A DNA stretch of 34,792 nt, taken from the NCBI GenBank assembly GCA_030430425.1, contig JAUIFS010000004.1:1-34792 (forward strand), read 5' to 3'. The translations under genes and the position numbers were made by a program. Below the pieces are notes generated by a model. The model saw nothing but the letters and a program-made list of their open reading frames with translations. It did no database searches and was not told where the DNA came from. Of the stretch, positions 7,510 through 16,812 are shown one piece after another (positions within the stretch are counted from its first letter, which is position 1; each line of letters starts with the position of its first letter). This DNA is from a bacterium (GTDB taxonomy: Bacteria > Patescibacteriota > Minisyncoccia > Phycocordibacterales > UBA918).

Positions 7510-8787
7510 CTAGTACTCGCGGAGGCTAACTTGGGCATCAATTCGTCGAATCAGGTCAAGCACCACATTCACCACAATAAGTAGTGCAGTTCCACCAATT
7601 GCAAGTGACGTAATCCCCGTGAAGACAGTCATACCAACTGGGAATACTGCAACAAATCCAAGGAATGCAGCACCGACAAGTGTAAGTCGTGTGATTACAT
7701 TTCCAAGATACTGTGAAGTGTGCCCTCCAGGACGAATACCAGGAATGAACGCACCACTTCGTTGTAGATTCTTTGCGATCTGGTCTGGATCAAACGTCAC
7801 TGCAGTATAGAAGAAAGTAAAGAGTACTACCAATACAAAGTACGATGCTCCGTACACCACTTGATTTGCCGTGATTTGACTCACTACTGCAAGTGCGCCT
7901 GGTACCCACGTCAGTGTCGGGAATGCTGAAAGAATGTTCAGAATCATTTGTGGGAACAAGAGGATAGAGAGTGCGAAGATGATCGGGATCACACCAGCCT
8001 GGTTAAGGCGTAGTGGAAGGTATGATGTACTTCCACCATATGTCTTGGTACCACGCGACTGCTTTGCGTAGGTAATTGGTACCGGACGCTCAGCTTCAGT
8101 CATTACTACTACTGCGTAAATGATTGCAAGTGCAACAAATACAAATCCAACATACAATGGCAGCTGTGACGGGTCTGAGAACGCAAACATAAGCTGACTC
8201 AGTGTCTGTGGGATTGTTGCAACAATACCTGCGAAAATAATGATAGAAACACCATTTCCGATACCAAACTCGGTTACCAGCTCACCAACCCACATAAGAA
8301 GCATAGAACCAGCTACGACAAGTAGTACGTTGAGTGCAAACTCAAATGAGCTGAGTCCTGCAATCACTCCCTGGCTCTGAAGAAGAGTAAGGAATCCAAA
8401 CCCTTGCAGGATTGCAAGTGGCAAGGTCAGCATTCGTCCATACTGCTGGAACTTTGCACGTCCCGCTTCCCCGTCTTCTGTGTGCATTGCTTTGATTTTT
8501 GGTGACATCACCGTCATCAACTGCATAATAATAGACGCCGTAATGTACGGACCTACACCAAGCATTACCAACGAAAGATTCGCGAGCCCTCCCCCTGAGA
8601 AGATGTTCATCAACCCAAGGAATTCATTGTTTGCGAAGAATTGATCAAGCACCGTGTGGTCAATACCTGGAATTGGGATTGCCGCAAGCGCTCGAAACAC
8701 TACCAGTGCACCGAGTACAAACAAGATTCGATTTCGAATTGCTGTATCAGTGAACGCAATTTTCATTTTGTGAATAAATTTCTGCAT
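7510..8787 (-). CDS. secY: Preprotein translocase subunit SecY
   Basis: IPIPGID, GVGPYITASIIMQLM, EFGIGNGVSIIIFAGI, ERPVPITYAKQ motifs; ~10 TM segments. Confidence 0.97.
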   Translation of the reverse strand: MQKFIHKMKIAFTDTAIRNRILFVLGALVVFRALAAIPIPGIDHTVLDQFFANNEFLGLMNIFSGGGLANLSLVMLGVGPYITASIIMQLMTVMSPKIKAMHTEDGEAGRAKFQQYGRMLTLPLAILQGFGFLTLLQSQGVIAGLSSFEFALNVLLVVAGSMLLMWVGELVTEFGIGNGVSIIIFAGIVATIPQTLSQLMFAFSDPSQLPLYVGFVFVALAIIYAVVVMTEAERPVPITYAKQSRGTKTYGGSTSYLPLRLNQAGVIPIIFALSILLFPQMILNILSAFPTLTWVPGALAVVSQITANQVVYGASYFVLVVLFTFFYTAVTFDPDQIAKNLQRSGAFIPGIRPGGHTSQYLGNVITRLTLVGAAFLGFVAVFPVGMTVFTGITSLAIGGTALLIVVNVVLDLIRRIDAQVSLREY

Positions 8788-8868
8788 ATATTTCAGTTTA
8801 TCTTAAGAACGTTTCGATTGTAGCACACAAAGCGCACCGTTTTGGTACGCTTTGTGACTGGATCTCCC

Positions 8869-9318
8869 CTACGCTACTGTTCCACCTGCCTTTTCAATCT
8901 TCTCCTTTGCAGAAGCTGATACCTGACAATCAGTAACCGTCAGTTTCTTGGTGAGCTCCCCGTTCCCAAGAATCTTCACCGCTGGTGCCTTCTTGCGACG
9001 TGTTGCAATAACTCCTGCAGCAACAAGTGCTTTCGGGTTTACTGCTGCACCTGCATCAAGCTTTGCTTCAAGTACTGCAACATTAATAACTGTTGGAAGT
9101 ACCTTCTCAGCGTTTACTGTCTTTGCACGGTTGATACCGTGTCCACGAAGCTTCGGAAGCTTCTTGATAATTTCACGCATTTCAGGACGTGTGCTGTTAC
9201 CAGCTCGTGCCTTCTGACCTTTGTGACCCTTACCTGAGGTTTTACCTCGCTTACCTCCACGCCCAACTCGCTTTGCGGTCTTTCGTGGTGCAGTAGGTTT
9301 TAGTTCATGTAATTGCAT
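8869..9318 (-). CDS. rplO: Ribosomal protein L15
   Basis: MQLHELKPTAPRKTAKRVGRGGKRGKTSGKGHKGQKAR. Confidence 0.96.
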   Translation of the reverse strand: MQLHELKPTAPRKTAKRVGRGGKRGKTSGKGHKGQKARAGNSTRPEMREIIKKLPKLRGHGINRAKTVNAEKVLPTVINVAVLEAKLDAGAAVNPKALVAAGVIATRRKKAPAVKILGNGELTKKLTVTDCQVSASAKEKIEKAGGTVA

Positions 9319-9327
9319 AGTACTACC

Positions 9328-10002
9328 TTAGCCTTTTAGTTGCTTAAGCGCTTCTACAGCAGCTTTTGCATTGTTAAGTTTGTTTTTCGACCGGGAGAAA
9401 ATCTTTGCAGTTACATCCTTTACTCCCGCAAGTTCGAGTACCGTACGTACTGATGAACCAGCAACAAGTCCTCGACCTGGTGCAGGCATGATCATTACCT
9501 CACTTGAGGCATACTTAGTATGCACATCGTGTGGAATATGACTGTCTTTGTTCATCGGCACCGTAATCATGTTCTTCTTTGCGTTTCGTGCTGCCTTTTC
9601 AATAGCAAGCTGCGTGTCGCCTGCTTTACCAACACCAACACCTACACGTCCTTTTTTATCTCCAATTACCATTGACACAGAGAATGAGAATCGTCGTCCA
9701 CCCGCCATAACACGTGTTACACGTCGGATACTTACTATCTTTTGTTCGAACTCTTGTCGTGGACGTTCGTTCCGTCCACCACGTCGTGGTCGTCGTGGGT
9801 TTCGTCGATTGTTTCGATCACCACCACGTCCGCCACCTCGAGGTCCCCGTGAAGGTCGATCGCCTTCAGCTTTTCCCTCTTTAGCGTCAGTAGCTGGTGC
9901 ATCGGTTGAAGCATCTGTTGCTTTTGCAGCCTCAGTTGCTTCAGGAGCTGTAGTATCTACAGTCTCTTCTGTTGTAGCTTCCTGCTTTTTTTCTTCTGAC
10001 AT
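9328..10002 (-). CDS. rpsE: Ribosomal protein S5 with acidic/RGG-like N-terminal extension
   Basis: VSIRRVTRVMAGGRRFSFSVSMVIGDKKGRVGVGVGKA; PAPGRGLVAGSSVRTVLELAGVKDVTAKIFSRSKN. Confidence 0.96.
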   Translation of the reverse strand: MSEEKKQEATTEETVDTTAPEATEAAKATDASTDAPATDAKEGKAEGDRPSRGPRGGGRGGDRNNRRNPRRPRRGGRNERPRQEFEQKIVSIRRVTRVMAGGRRFSFSVSMVIGDKKGRVGVGVGKAGDTQLAIEKAARNAKKNMITVPMNKDSHIPHDVHTKYASSEVMIMPAPGRGLVAGSSVRTVLELAGVKDVTAKIFSRSKNKLNNAKAAVEALKQLKG

Positions 10003-10019
10003 ATATAATGATTAATTAA

Positions 10020-10370
10020 TTAGAGTGTAAGACCAGCTTCTCGCGCACCATCAGCTACTGCTGCAACTGCGCCCTGATACTTAAATCCTCCTCGGTCAAA
10101 TACTGCTGTTTCGATACCTGCTTTCTTTGCAAGTTCTGCAATAGCTTTTCCTACTGCTGTCGCTCGTTCTGTTGGATTTGCACCTTTTGCTGTTCGTGAG
10201 TCTGCAGCAGCGAGAGTCGCTCCTGTTTCGTCATTGATAAGCTGCGCATACAGAAATCGGTTACTTCGGAATACCGCAAGTCGAGGTTTTGTAGCTGTAC
10301 CTGATACACGCGCACGAATTCGGTTGTGCCGTCGCATACGTGTGTATGATTTTTGTTGTGTTTTGTTCAT
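10020..10370 (-). CDS. rplR: Ribosomal protein L18
   Basis: RRHNRIRARVSGTATKPRLAVFRSNRFLYAQLINDETG...FDRGGFKYQGAVAAVADGAREAGL. Confidence 0.95.
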   Translation of the reverse strand: MNKTQQKSYTRMRRHNRIRARVSGTATKPRLAVFRSNRFLYAQLINDETGATLAAADSRTAKGANPTERATAVGKAIAELAKKAGIETAVFDRGGFKYQGAVAAVADGAREAGLTL

Positions 10371-10551
10371 AGTGTTTTGAACTAAATCTAGGTAGACTGT
10401 TTAGCTTTCATCACTGCTCCCTCTCTGTTATTTAGCATCTCTCACTTTCGTGAGCTACGCGGCGGACGAAGAGATTTTTACGAGTCGTACATATAGTACG
10501 GTGAGTAAAAATCTGCTGAAGTCCAACAAAGTAGATCGCAAAGTGAGTATG

Positions 10552-11085
10552 CTAAACAGCTTTCTTACCTTGCTTGCGAATAATATATTCACCCTGGTAT
10601 CGAATACCCTTCCCCTTGTATGGTTCTGGCTTCTTAACCTTGCGAACGTTTGCAGCAAACTGTCCTACTGCTTCTTTATCGATTCCTGCAATGGTGATGA
10701 CATTTTTCTCCACAGTTGCAGTAAGTCCTTCTGGTACATCGAGCAGTACCGGGTGCGAGAATCCTACGTTGATTGTAAGCTTCTGTCCCTGTGCTTCTGC
10801 GCGGTACCCTACTCCTTCAATTTCAAGCTTCTTCTCGAATCCTTCAGTCACACCAGTGATGAGGTTTCGTGTGAGCGCTGCATAGGTTCCCCATAGTGCA
10901 CGCGCTGCTTTTGATTCGTCTGCTGGAGCAAGTGTGATCGTTCCATCTTCGATAGTCACGTTCACAAGATCGAGCATTTCTTGTGTGAGTGTTCCTTTTG
11001 AACCCTTCACCGTCAGTACACCATCCGCAAATGTTGCTTCCACACCACTTGGGATTGTTACTGGTTGTTTTCCTAATCGACTCAT
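10552..11085 (-). CDS. rplF: Ribosomal protein L6
   Basis: MSRLGKQPVTIPSGVEATFADGVLTVKGSKGTL...KPEPYKGKGIRYQGEYI. Confidence 0.97.
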   Translation of the reverse strand: MSRLGKQPVTIPSGVEATFADGVLTVKGSKGTLTQEMLDLVNVTIEDGTITLAPADESKAARALWGTYAALTRNLITGVTEGFEKKLEIEGVGYRAEAQGQKLTINVGFSHPVLLDVPEGLTATVEKNVITIAGIDKEAVGQFAANVRKVKKPEPYKGKGIRYQGEYIIRKQGKKAV

Positions 11086-11087
11086 AC

Positions 11088-11483
11088 TTACCAGATTTTA
11101 AAGAGTTCTTCACCTCCAACGTTTGCCTTTCGTGCTTCCTCACCAGTGAGGATACCAGCAGGTGTTGAGAGAATGACGCGCCCTTTACCAAACTTTACGG
11201 GATAAATTTCTGTTGCTTTCGCATACAGACGTCGACCTGGTTTTGAGATGCGCTTTACGTCCGCAATGCGGTGTCGCCCTTCTGCATCATACTGTAGCTT
11301 CACATCAAGTGTTTTCGCTACGTTTTTGCCAGCCATTTCAGCTGAAGCAATGAATCCTTCCTGCACAAGCTTGTCCGCAATTGCGTGCTTAAGCTTTGAG
11401 TATGGAATAGAAACTTCTTTTCGTTTTGCCATTCCAGCGTTCTTTAGCTGAATGATGAAATCTCCTACTGTGTCGCTTACCAT
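11088..11483 (-). CDS. rpsH: Ribosomal protein S8
   Basis: DTVGDFIIQLKNAGMAKRKEVSIPYSKLKHAIADKLVQEGFI; KPGRRLYAK. Confidence 0.96.
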   Translation of the reverse strand: MVSDTVGDFIIQLKNAGMAKRKEVSIPYSKLKHAIADKLVQEGFIASAEMAGKNVAKTLDVKLQYDAEGRHRIADVKRISKPGRRLYAKATEIYPVKFGKGRVILSTPAGILTGEEARKANVGGEELFKIW

Positions 11484-11662
11484 GATGATTTCTTAATACC
11501 TGGTATCTGCCCTTCGTTCGCTGCTTCTCGGAAGCAGATTCGACAAAGGTCGAAGTCTCGCATGTACCCTCGCTTACGACCACATTGGTTGCAACGACGT
11601 ACGACACGTGACTTGAATTTCGGTGTCCGGAGAGACCGAATAATAATTGACTTTCGTGCCAT
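11477..11662 (-). CDS. rpsN: Ribosomal protein S14, short zinc-binding type
   Basis: 61 aa with CNQCGRKRGYMRDFDLCRICFREAANEGQIPGIKKSSW; two CxxC motifs. Confidence 0.96.
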   Translation of the reverse strand: MARKSIIIRSLRTPKFKSRVVRRCNQCGRKRGYMRDFDLCRICFREAANEGQIPGIKKSSW

Positions 11663-11966
11663 TAGTTTAGTTTTTAGTTATTAGTCCTTAGTCCTTAGAA
11701 AACGCTGCGTATTTTACTAAACGCTAAAAGCTATGAGCTAAGTGCTAACATGGAGCTGTCTCACCGCGAATCGGTGACCTATCTCCCTTATAATCCAGCG
11801 CACATACCTTACGTATGTATGCCTTCCACGTACACGTATGCATAGCATAAAACACGCCTTCTGTTGCAAACACCTGAGAATCTTTCGATTATCTCTTCGT
11901 TTAGTCCAACAGTGCGGTCCTCTTTCACGTAATCTTGTGAGAGATGCGTATATCGCTTCGTGCACA

Positions 11967-11994
11967 AATATACCAGAATATACCTAAAATGCAA
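11967..11994 (-). promoter_or_regulatory. Predicted sigma70-type promoter for rpsN-rpsH-rplF
   Basis: Minus strand TTGCAT-16 nt-TATATT with TGG extended -10, just downstream of terminator 12020-12057. Confidence 0.5.
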
Positions 11995-12019
11995 ACGTGG
12001 GTATATACTTAATGTAGCA

Positions 12020-12057
12020 AAATAAAAGCACAGTGCCTCGGCACAGTGCTTTTATTT
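12020..12057 (-). terminator. Intrinsic terminator inside the spc cluster (after rplE)
   Basis: aaataaaagcac-a-gtgcc-tc-ggcac-a-gtgcttttattt. Confidence 0.7.
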
Positions 12058-12350
12058 GTTCTATAGTTTTGAGTAGTGTGCCCTCCTTTGTTTTGCGTAT
12101 GCAAAATTATGGAGGGTAACCTCAAACCGTTACTTTGTACTACAGTAAAAGTGTTTACGTAGTTTGATTTGTTTTTTCAACGGCAGTCCCCAGTTTCTAA
12201 GTATAATTTTCGCTGCGCGTAAATTATACCAAGAACTGTTGACCACGACTCGACTGTTTTCTTCTTTATGAAAGAAGAAGAAAATATGTCTCCGTCTTTT
12301 ACCATTGTCGAAAGCAAAACTATTTGCTTTCTAAAAATCAGAATCAGAAA

Positions 12351-12908
12351 CTATTCAGTTTCAGTTTCTGCTTTTTTCAATGGTAAACCAATGTGTCGCA
12401 ATAGGGCTTCAGCCTCAGCTTTAGTCTTTGCTGATGTCACGATAGTAATCGCAATACCAAACACATCTTTGAGTTCTTCATTCACGGTCTCTGGAAACAC
12501 AGTGTGCTCCTTAAGACCAAGCGTAATGTTCCCCATCTCATCGATTGCAGTTGCCTTCAACCCGCGGAAGTCACGTGTCTGTGGCAGTGCGATGTGAATA
12601 AGCTTATCGAGGAATGTATGCATGCGCGCACCGCGTAATGTTACTTGGTACCCAACAATATCTCCCTCTCGTAGCTTAAACTGTGCGATTGATTTCTTTG
12701 CAGGTCGTGGTGATGCTTTCTGTCCCGTAATCAACGCAAGACGATCTTGGATAAGTGCAATTTTTTGCTTATCGTCAATCTTTCCTGTTCCTGTTGATAC
12801 AATCACCTTTTCAATTTTTGGTGCCTGCATAACGTTGCTGTATCCGAATGCTTCTTTCAAAGCATCAAATGAGCCAGCAAGCTTTGTTTTCATGTCTTGT
12901 GTAGCCAT
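12351..12908 (-). CDS. rplE: Ribosomal protein L5
   Basis: NVMQAPKIEKVIVSTGTGK; ITGQKASPRPAKKSIAQFKLREGDIVGYQVTLRG. Confidence 0.95.
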   Translation of the reverse strand: MATQDMKTKLAGSFDALKEAFGYSNVMQAPKIEKVIVSTGTGKIDDKQKIALIQDRLALITGQKASPRPAKKSIAQFKLREGDIVGYQVTLRGARMHTFLDKLIHIALPQTRDFRGLKATAIDEMGNITLGLKEHTVFPETVNEELKDVFGIAITIVTSAKTKAEAEALLRHIGLPLKKAETETE

Positions 12909-12910
12909 AC

Positions 12911-13210
12911 TTAGATTGCTTTACCGCTCGCACGTGAAATACGAGTCTTCTTACCATCTTCGACCTTGTACCCAGCACGTACTGGCTTCTTGCCCTCAAG
13001 CAATGAAACGTTTGATACGTGGATCGGCATACTCTTTTCAATGATTTGTCCTTGTGACCGCATTCGTCGGTTCTTCTGGTGGCGTGTCGCCACGTTGATA
13101 CCGTCAATAATCACCTGGTCAGTATTTGGAAGTGTCTGCGTTACCGCACCAGTTTTCCCCTTGTCCTTTCCAGCAATCACGATGACGTTATCTCCTTTTT
13201 TGATTTTCAT
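12911..13210 (-). CDS. rplX: Ribosomal protein L24
   Basis: MKIKKGDNVIVIAGKDKGKTGAV KOW motif; INVATRHQK. Confidence 0.95.
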   Translation of the reverse strand: MKIKKGDNVIVIAGKDKGKTGAVTQTLPNTDQVIIDGINVATRHQKNRRMRSQGQIIEKSMPIHVSNVSLLEGKKPVRAGYKVEDGKKTRISRASGKAI

Positions 13211-13231
13211 ACGAATTTCTTTACTTAGAGA

Positions 13232-13603
13232 CTAAACGACTTCGGGTGCCAGAGATACGATTTTCTGGAAACCAGCTTCAGACAGTTCACGAGGGATTGG
13301 ACCGAACACACGGTTTGCCCGTGGCTCTTTCTTTTCCTTATCAATGAGCACAACTGCGTTGTCATCAAATGATACATATGAACCGTCCGTACGTCGGTAT
13401 GCTTTCTTTTGTCGTACTACTACACCGCATACAACGTCTTTCTTCTTGACGCCTTTACGCGGTTCAGCAGATTGTACTGAAAGAATAACAAGCTCGCCAA
13501 GCTGTGCGTACCGCTTCTTTGAACCGCCCAGTACTTTGAATACTCGACCAATCTTACCTCCAGAGTTGTCAGTAATCTTTACAATAGTTTGTGGTTGAAT
13601 CAT
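13232..13603 (-). CDS. rplN: Ribosomal protein L14
   Basis: MIQPQTIVKITDNSGGKIGRVFKVLGG; DDNAVVLIDKEKKEPRANRVFGPIPREL. Confidence 0.97.
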   Translation of the reverse strand: MIQPQTIVKITDNSGGKIGRVFKVLGGSKKRYAQLGELVILSVQSAEPRKGVKKKDVVCGVVVRQKKAYRRTDGSYVSFDDNAVVLIDKEKKEPRANRVFGPIPRELSEAGFQKIVSLAPEVV

Positions 13604-13607
13604 ACGC

Positions 13608-13883
13608 TTATGCTTTTACGAGTTCAAAGTATTTTCGCTTTGAAACCGGACGTGTCTCTTTAATCTCGACCTTGTCTCCTACTTTTGCTGAGTTACCAGC
13701 ATCATGCACGAGATATTTCTTTGTTCGTCGTTGATACTTCTTGTACTTTGGATGCTTCACATATCGTTCCACAGCTACCGTACAGGTATCAGTCATTTTT
13801 GCTGCAACTACGGTTCCCTTCAGAACACGTCCTCCAGTTTTTTTTGTAGTTGTTTCTGCAGCTTGTTTCTTTTTACCAAACAT
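13608..13883 (-). CDS. rpsQ: Ribosomal protein S17
   Basis: GRVLKGTVVAAKMTDTCTVAVERYVKHPKYKKYQRRTKKYLVHD. Confidence 0.94.
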   Translation of the reverse strand: MFGKKKQAAETTTKKTGGRVLKGTVVAAKMTDTCTVAVERYVKHPKYKKYQRRTKKYLVHDAGNSAKVGDKVEIKETRPVSKRKYFELVKA

Positions 13884-13888
13884 ACGAA

Positions 13889-14107
13889 TTATGCGCTTTT
13901 ATTAGCTTCGTTTCGCTTCCGTGCGTTTAGCTCAGTGAGACCTCGTGCAATATCTTTCTTTGCATCGCGTACTTTCTTTACGTCAACGTTGCCAGCACCA
14001 GCTGTACCAAAGCGAGCGGTGCGAAGTGTTTCTCGGTTTTCTTGTATCATTGATACAAGGTCCTTGTCACTCTTCTTTTGAATATCTTTGTAGTTACTCA
14101 TAGTCAC
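13889..14107 (-). CDS. rpmC: Ribosomal protein L29
   Basis: YKDIQKKSDKDLVSMIQENRETLRTARFG...VRDAKKDIARGLTELNAR. Confidence 0.85.
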   Translation of the reverse strand: MTMSNYKDIQKKSDKDLVSMIQENRETLRTARFGTAGAGNVDVKKVRDAKKDIARGLTELNARKRNEANKSA

Positions 14108-14113
14108 TTTAGC

Positions 14114-14548
14114 TTACACACGGGTCTCTTCTCGTTTCACGAACTTTGCTTTGAGCGGAAGCTTACATGCTGCCTTTCGGAGCGCTTCTCGTGCAACTTC
14201 TTCAGAGACACCGTCAATTTCGAATAAAATACGACCTGGGCGAACTTCAAACATGAAGTATTCAGGATCACCCTTTCCTTTCCCCATGCCTACTTCTGCA
14301 GGTTTCTTTGTTACCGGACGATCAGGGAAAATTCGAATCCAAATCTTTCCTGTCTTTCCAAGTGTTCGTGAGATAACGCGCCGCGCCGCTTCAATCTGGT
14401 TTGATCGTACACGTGCTTGCGTGGTTGCTTTTAGTCCATATGAACCAAATGCAACGGTTACCCCTCGTGTATCTGGGCGCATCAGCTTTTCAGGGCTTTT
14501 ACGCAACACTTGCCATTTTCGGTGTTTTACTTTCTTTGGAAATAACAT
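14114..14548 (-). CDS. rplP: Ribosomal protein L16
   Basis: [13 protein letters not shown]...[45 protein letters not shown]. Confidence 0.96.
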   Translation of the reverse strand: MLFPKKVKHRKWQVLRKSPEKLMRPDTRGVTVAFGSYGLKATTQARVRSNQIEAARRVISRTLGKTGKIWIRIFPDRPVTKKPAEVGMGKGKGDPEYFMFEVRPGRILFEIDGVSEEVAREALRKAACKLPLKAKFVKREETRV

Positions 14549-14553
14549 ACGCG

Positions 14554-15264
14554 TTATGCTCGGTTAGAACGACGTGCTCCTTTCGAATCAGACGCATCTG
14601 CGTTTCGATTTTCGAACACTTCACCTCGATAAATCCAAACCTTAATACCAATCACACCGTACGGTAGATTTGCACGCTCACGCGCATAATCGATATCAGC
14701 GCGTAGGGTTTGTAGGGGGACTCGACCTTTTTTGAGTTCTTCGCGTCGTGCCATGTCAGCACCACCAAGTCGTCCGGATACGCTAATACGTACTCCTTGT
14801 ACATCTCGGTTTGCCATACACTTCTCAACCGTCTGCTTGAGCACACGACGGAATGGCATACGCTTCTCTAGTCCCTCAGCAACCATCTGCGCAACAATGT
14901 TTGCAGACGCTTCAACTGAGCGAACTTCTTCAATATCAATTTTGATTTCTGGCTTTTCAGAAAGCTTCAGCTTTCGCAGGAGCATATCAACATCCTTCCG
15001 GAGTTGTGTTGCACCTTCACCACTGCGACCGATCACCAGACCAGGTCGTGCAGTTTTAATGAGAATACGAAGTGTCTTCTCATTTCGCTCAATCTCTACA
15101 GCATCGATTGACATACCCTTGAGTTTCCCTGCAAGAAGCTTTCGGATAGCCGCATCAGTCCGTAGATATTCACGGTACTGTGCTGGGTTTGTTGTAAACC
15201 AGCGACTCTTCCAGTCACGGTTGATGCCCAGTCGTTGTACGTATGGATGTGCTATGTGTGTCAT
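14554..15264 (-). CDS. rpsC: Ribosomal protein S3
   Basis: [37 protein letters not shown] domain; [26 protein letters not shown]. Confidence 0.96.
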   Translation of the reverse strand: MTHIAHPYVQRLGINRDWKSRWFTTNPAQYREYLRTDAAIRKLLAGKLKGMSIDAVEIERNEKTLRILIKTARPGLVIGRSGEGATQLRKDVDMLLRKLKLSEKPEIKIDIEEVRSVEASANIVAQMVAEGLEKRMPFRRVLKQTVEKCMANRDVQGVRISVSGRLGGADMARREELKKGRVPLQTLRADIDYARERANLPYGVIGIKVWIYRGEVFENRNADASDSKGARRSNRA

Positions 15265-15276
15265 AGTGGATTCCGA

Positions 15277-15600
15277 TTACTTAACGCCGAGTTCAACGGC
15301 AATGTGACTACTCCGCTTGTTGATTCGTGATGCACTACCGCGCGCACGAGCTCGAAAACGTTTGAGTGTCGCCGCTTGGTCGACCGTCACTGTTTTGATA
15401 AATAGTTTTTCTACATCTGCTCCCTTTTGCACTGCATTTGCTTGTGCTGATTGGATGAGCTTTGCAAATGGTCCTGATGCACGCTTGTCTACAAACTGTA
15501 GTGTGTGTAGTGCGTCAGTAACCTTCTTTCCTCGAACAAGATCAGCAATAAGGCGAACCTTACGTGGTGACTGTCGGTAGTTCTTTAAAACTGCTTTCAT
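15277..15600 (-). CDS. rplV: Ribosomal protein L22
   Basis: KNYRQSPRKVRLIADLVRGKKVTDAL; FRARARGSASRINKRSSHIAVEL. Confidence 0.95.
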   Translation of the reverse strand: MKAVLKNYRQSPRKVRLIADLVRGKKVTDALHTLQFVDKRASGPFAKLIQSAQANAVQKGADVEKLFIKTVTVDQAATLKRFRARARGSASRINKRSSHIAVELGVK

Positions 15601-15614
15601 ATCTATTCGTAAGA

Positions 15615-15944
15615 TTATGCTGAAGCTTTAGCAGCTTTTGCTGCAGCGATTTCAGCTTCCTTCTTCTTCTGATCAAGTTCTTTCTGCATTTTACCTCCAT
15701 GGCGGTAAAACTTCTTTGTTGGTGAAAACTCTCCCAGTCGGTGTCCGACCATATCTTCCGTAACCAGTACGTCGATATGATCTTTTCCGTTGTGAACTCC
15801 AAACGTGAAGCCCACCATTTCTGGTGAAATCACCGATGCACGAGCCCATGTTTTGATAGATGCTGTTTCTTGCGGCTTCTTGCCATCAATCTTTTTTAGC
15901 AACTTCTCATCTACGTATGGACCCTTATAAAGTGATCGTGACAT
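15615..15944 (-). CDS. rpsS: Ribosomal protein S19
   Basis: [18 protein letters not shown]...[48 protein letters not shown]. Confidence 0.96.
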   Translation of the reverse strand: MSRSLYKGPYVDEKLLKKIDGKKPQETASIKTWARASVISPEMVGFTFGVHNGKDHIDVLVTEDMVGHRLGEFSPTKKFYRHGGKMQKELDQKKKEAEIAAAKAAKASA

Positions 15945-16515
15945 AAAGAAAATATAATTTCCCTGAAGCAGACACTGCACTATGTACCAGTATTTCTACT
16001 GCACAAAAACATTGTGCCTGTTTCATGGAGATCTACGTCTACAGAAAACACAAACGGTGTACTGTAGCCGCATACTTAATAATTATTCTGCCTCCCCCAT
16101 AGTTTGTTCATAACAAAATATGAGTTTGTGTAACGGTTTGTTGTTCATGATTGTCCTGCCAGGGACGAATCGCGAACAAAAAGAAAGTTTGAACACAGTA
16201 CTGTCGAAAGAAACTGTTTCGCGTCGTCGTCTTTAAAAATACGGCTACATTTCTTTTACTGCTCTTCACTGAATGTATATTCAGCTCCTCTCATTAAAAG
16301 AAATTCACTCTTATTTTTAAAAACTTTAGATCGCGATCAAACTTCGTCTTTGTTCTTGAACGAGGTTAGAACGTCGCCAATACTACGCGAAATAGCAAGA
16401 GAAGTCAATCATCCCCTTGCCTGATTCGATACAGTAGTGATCAACAGCCCATCTCTTGTATTTTGATCATAACAGCGGTACAAAGAGGAGAGAGCACCAT
16501 ACAAGGAGAAGAACC

Positions 16516-16755
16516 ATGGTTACGTACAACAGCAACGATCAGCATCCTGGAGATGATGCGTACATCGAAGGAGTTGATGGTGATGGCGGCAGACTTGCAC
16601 AAGGTTTTGTGAACCATCACAAACCAACCAATGGTGACATCGCTGCGCAGCGTCTTGGAGAAGCAACTGAGCATCGTGCGGATGACACGAGCAAAGATGC
16701 TCAAAAGGAAGCAGCTTTGCTGAGTATTGCGGGTCTTGCAGGAGGTACTGTGTAA
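16516..16755 (+). CDS. Small hydrophilic hypothetical protein (79 aa)
   Basis: ATG preceded by AAGGAG (16503-16508), followed immediately by an intrinsic terminator. Confidence 0.6.
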   Translation: MVTYNSNDQHPGDDAYIEGVDGDGGRLAQGFVNHHKPTNGDIAAQRLGEATEHRADDTSKDAQKEAALLSIAGLAGGTV

Positions 16756-16757
16756 AA

Positions 16758-16788
16758 AAAGAGGGGCACAACGTGCTCCTCTTTCTCT
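16758..16788 (+). terminator. Intrinsic terminator
   Basis: aaagaggggcac-aac-gtgctcctcttt then tctctt. Confidence 0.75.
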
Positions 16789-16812
16789 TATATATGCTAC
16801 CCTGAAGACATC

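Noticed and set aside
8826-8856. cacaaagcg...cgctttgtg hairpin between rplO and secY as a terminator
   Set aside because: No T-tract on the minus strand after the stem; could be an attenuator or processing hairpin but evidence is thin
8948-15580. Many plus-strand ORFs of 80-190 aa opposite ribosomal proteins (e.g. 9548..10015, 14732..15307)
   Set aside because: Ser/Arg/Phe-rich shadow ORFs of conserved r-protein genes on the minus strand
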